Shown here: positions 63,951 through 64,000 of the stretch, in pieces
Layout of the letters: each line of letters opens with the position of its first letter
How positions within the stretch are numbered: position 1 is the stretch's first letter
Assembly: GCF_025639885.1 (NCBI RefSeq)
Contig: NZ_CP106738.1
Location: forward strand, 2,232,001-2,296,000
DNA from: Roseovarius pelagicus
GTDB lineage: Bacteria; Pseudomonadota; Alphaproteobacteria; Rhodobacterales; Rhodobacteraceae
DNA length: 64,000 nucleotides
Direction of reading: 5' to 3'
Notes under the pieces: model-generated
What the model was told of the DNA's origin: nothing
What the model saw: only the letters and a program-made list of their open reading frames with translations
Databases searched by the model: none
Program-made: the position numbers and the translations under genes

Positions 63951-64000
63951 CGTCTGCCGATCCAATCTGACTAAAATCAGCCGTAAACGCCGTATTCTGG

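Noticed and set aside
1..64000. tRNA, rRNA, CRISPR arrays, insertion sequences, prophage or toxin-antitoxin genes
   Set aside because: I looked in the gaps and at gene products and saw no cloverleaf signature, regular direct repeats, transposase or phage genes. Covariance or repeat searches were not possible here.

Overview
The window looks like chromosomal DNA from a marine alphaproteobacterium of the Rhodobacterales (Roseobacter group). The evidence is gene content and order: maf, aroE, coaE and dnaQ on one side of a candidate origin, and hemJ, rho, mnmE, mnmG, rsmG, parA and parB on the other. Further support comes from a TimA/Tim44-type protein, an argJ-type arginine pathway, a hybrid malic enzyme and a YlxR-L7Ae fusion between nusA and infB. 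I see no tRNA, rRNA, CRISPR array, insertion sequence or prophage. This is mostly core genome, densely packed, with many ATGA-type stop/start overlaps.

Layout. 1-4726: end of hslV, two inserted genes, hslU and an MFS transporter. 4706-6989 (minus): timA, mltA and smr, coupled by ATGA overlaps. 7098-8155: fxsA and secB. 8156-10860 (minus): maf, aroE, coaE and dnaQ, each start overlapping the previous stop. 10861-11276: AT-rich, gene-free region with several near-consensus DnaA boxes, the best candidate for oriC. 11277-18636: hemJ, rho, mnmE, mnmG, rsmG, parA and parB, with two perfect parS palindromes inside the 5' ends of mnmG and rsmG. Genes on both sides point away from the candidate origin, as expected for co-orientation with replication.

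18643-27510: rph, rdgB and hemW (minus), hrcA and grpE (plus), then a CocE-type hydrolase and mutS (minus). 27645-34047: malic enzyme, a PfkB sugar kinase, periplasmic MsrA, a small secreted protein with a recognisable promoter, a Tat-signal protein with a winged-helix-like domain, and argG. 34171-42528: a membrane protein, ilvA, a divergent Hpt / REC-PP2C signalling pair, two Nudix hydrolases, hslO, a tRNA nucleotidyltransferase and a TrmA/RlmD-type RNA methyltransferase. 42605-44824: cell-envelope cluster with two L,D-transpeptidases, a CAP-domain lipoprotein and a tiny membrane protein. 44936-49203: hemH, a degenerate methyltransferase, comF, then a grxC, nitrilase and marR operon. 49327-52502: a SulP transporter without STAS domain, ubiG and a proline iminopeptidase. 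52659-58041: rimP, nusA, ylxR and infB. 58213-63950: a 45-residue gene, mutT, argJ, a parvulin isomerase and secA.

I did not find a convincing new multi-gene system. The observations most worth a second look are the oriC/parS architecture with dual-coding parS sites, the Tat-signal plus winged-helix protein whose acidic tail is antisense to argG, the Hpt/REC-PP2C pair with a CtrA-like box, the glutaredoxin/Nit operon, the insertion separating hslV from hslU, and the unannotatable 45- and 62-residue genes.
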